A DNA stretch of 6,652 bases, from assembly GCA_017457545.1 (NCBI GenBank), contig JAFTHF010000124.1, forward strand, positions 1 to 6,652, read 5' to 3'. The position numbers and the translations under genes were made by a program. Positions 6,148 to 6,652 of this stretch are shown here, one piece after another. Each line of letters opens with the position of its first letter. The stretch's first letter is position 1. The notes under the pieces are model-generated. The model saw only the letters and a program-made list of their open reading frames with translations. It had not been told where the DNA came from and ran no database searches. This DNA comes from Clostridia bacterium. GTDB taxonomy: Bacteria > Bacillota_A > Clostridia > Oscillospirales > CAG-272.

Positions 6148-6259
6148 GCAAGCCAAGGCTTGCAGTGATATAAATCCCTTTGGGATTTGTGATATACCGA
6201 CTCTGTCGGTGTGATATATCGGCTATGCCGATGTGATATTTTTGCTAAGGCAAAAGTGA
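6148..6259 (+). repeat. Array of palindromic hairpins separated by the constant word GTGATAT
   Basis: Starting on the base after the glmU-like stop codon, five palindromes occur in a row: GCAAGCCAAGGCTTGC (6148-6163), AAATCCCTTTGGGATTT (6172-6188), ACCGACTCTGTCGGT (6196-6210), ATCGGCTATGCCGAT (6218-6232) and TTTTGCTAAGGCAAAA (6240-6255). Between them GTGATAT recurs exactly at 6165, 6189, 6211 and 6233, and a decayed GTGA at 6256 runs into the pth ribosome binding site. Stems are 6-7 bp with 2-4 base loops, and the period is 22-24 bases. The stem sequences are unrelated to one another yet all palindromic. No T-run follows, so these do not look like terminators. Expected roles are transcript processing or stability between the two genes, or a mobile or slippage-generated repeat. 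I do not recognise a named family. Confidence 0.85.
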
Positions 6260-6268
6260 AAGGATACT

Positions 6269-6652
6269 ATGTCAAACATATTTGATTTATTTAAGAAGAT
6301 TGAAAAGCCTGTTAACACTGCTCCTGTTACCCATATTGTAGCAGGACTTGGTAATCCGGGCGAAAAGTATACATTTACAAGGCACAATGCAGGCTTTCTT
6401 GCTATTGACTATTTAACAGAGAAGCTTAACGTTAAGTGCGACAGGGCTAAGTTTAAGGCGCTGACAGGAGAGGCTGTAATCGGTAACACCCGTGTGCTTC
6501 TTATGAAGCCCCAGACCTTTATGAATTCATCGGGTGAGGCTGTATCCGAGGCTGCCGCCTTTTATAAAATACCCCCCGAAAATATAATTGTCATTTCCGA
6601 TGATGTGGCACAGGACATCGGCAGAGTCCGTGTTCGTAAATCGGGTAGTGCA
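6269..6652 (+). CDS. pth: Peptidyl-tRNA hydrolase (partial, C-terminus missing)
   Basis: Pth cleaves the ester bond of peptidyl-tRNAs released from stalled ribosomes, recycling tRNA. The 128 codons present cover about two-thirds of the gene. Family motifs are GLGNPGEKYTFTRHNAGF at 26-43, with the catalytic His39 (His20 in E. coli) and Asn29, KPQTFMNSSGEAV at 80-92 with Asn86, and the active-site Asp111 in SDDVAQDIG. The frame ends at RVRKSGSA, just before the expected GGHNG. About 20 residues (MSNIFDLFKKIEKPVNTAPV) precede the usual start of the fold. No ATG, GTG or TTG lies in frame between this ATG and the core, and AAAGGA lies 4 bases upstream, so the extension appears real. 'DDVAQDIG' departs from the common 'DDLDLPLG', but the catalytic Asp is kept. 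The last hairpin of the upstream array ends 3 bases before the ribosome binding site. mfd is the usual next gene in Firmicutes. Confidence 0.93.
   Translation, partial: MSNIFDLFKKIEKPVNTAPVTHIVAGLGNPGEKYTFTRHNAGFLAIDYLTEKLNVKCDRAKFKALTGEAVIGNTRVLLMKPQTFMNSSGEAVSEAAAFYKIPPENIIVISDDVAQDIGRVRVRKSGSA

Noticed and set aside
6148..6259. CRISPR array
   Set aside because: The constant word is only 7 bases, the intervening segments are palindromic rather than unique spacers, and no cas gene is present.

Overview
This window looks like a chromosomal segment of a low-to-moderate-GC Clostridia bacterium, most likely a gut-type Ruminococcaceae/Oscillospiraceae. The taxonomic call is an inference. It rests on the Firmicutes gene order gdpP-rplI-dnaB, a glmU-like gene next to pth, DUF1292 and DUF5058 genes, strong GGAGG ribosome binding sites and TATAAT-type promoters.

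Layout: two divergent transcription units leave a 300-base AT-rich region (4687-4986). The leftward unit (minus strand) is gdpP (c-di-AMP phosphodiesterase), rplI (ribosomal protein bL9), dnaB (replicative helicase), a small acidic DUF1292 protein, and the start of a DUF5058 membrane protein that runs off the left edge. The gdpP/rplI and rplI/dnaB junctions are 6 and 1 bases, and the DUF1292/DUF5058 junction is 10 bases. Only the dnaB/DUF1292 junction is long (186 bases), and a repeat array fills most of it. The rightward unit (plus strand) is a divergent GlmU-like protein followed, across a second repeat array, by pth (peptidyl-tRNA hydrolase), cut by the right edge.

Two features stand out. 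First, the two long intergenic gaps (about 729-905 and 6148-6259) hold arrays of small palindromes separated by a constant 7-base word. The word is GTGATAT in one array and ATGAATT/AATTCAT in the other. The stems differ completely in sequence from unit to unit yet stay palindromic, which suggests that structure, not sequence, is what is kept. Second, the GlmU-like protein keeps the overall GlmU plan and the last coils of the left-handed beta-helix. It lacks the uridyltransferase signature and has changed most of the known acetyltransferase active-site positions, and it carries a four-cysteine cluster between its two halves. It may be a repurposed GlmU.

The leftward unit joins second-messenger turnover (GdpP), translation (bL9) and replication (DnaB). 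This is a conserved Firmicutes neighbourhood whose functional logic is not evident from sequence. No RNA genes, insertion sequences, CRISPR arrays or prophage genes were seen.
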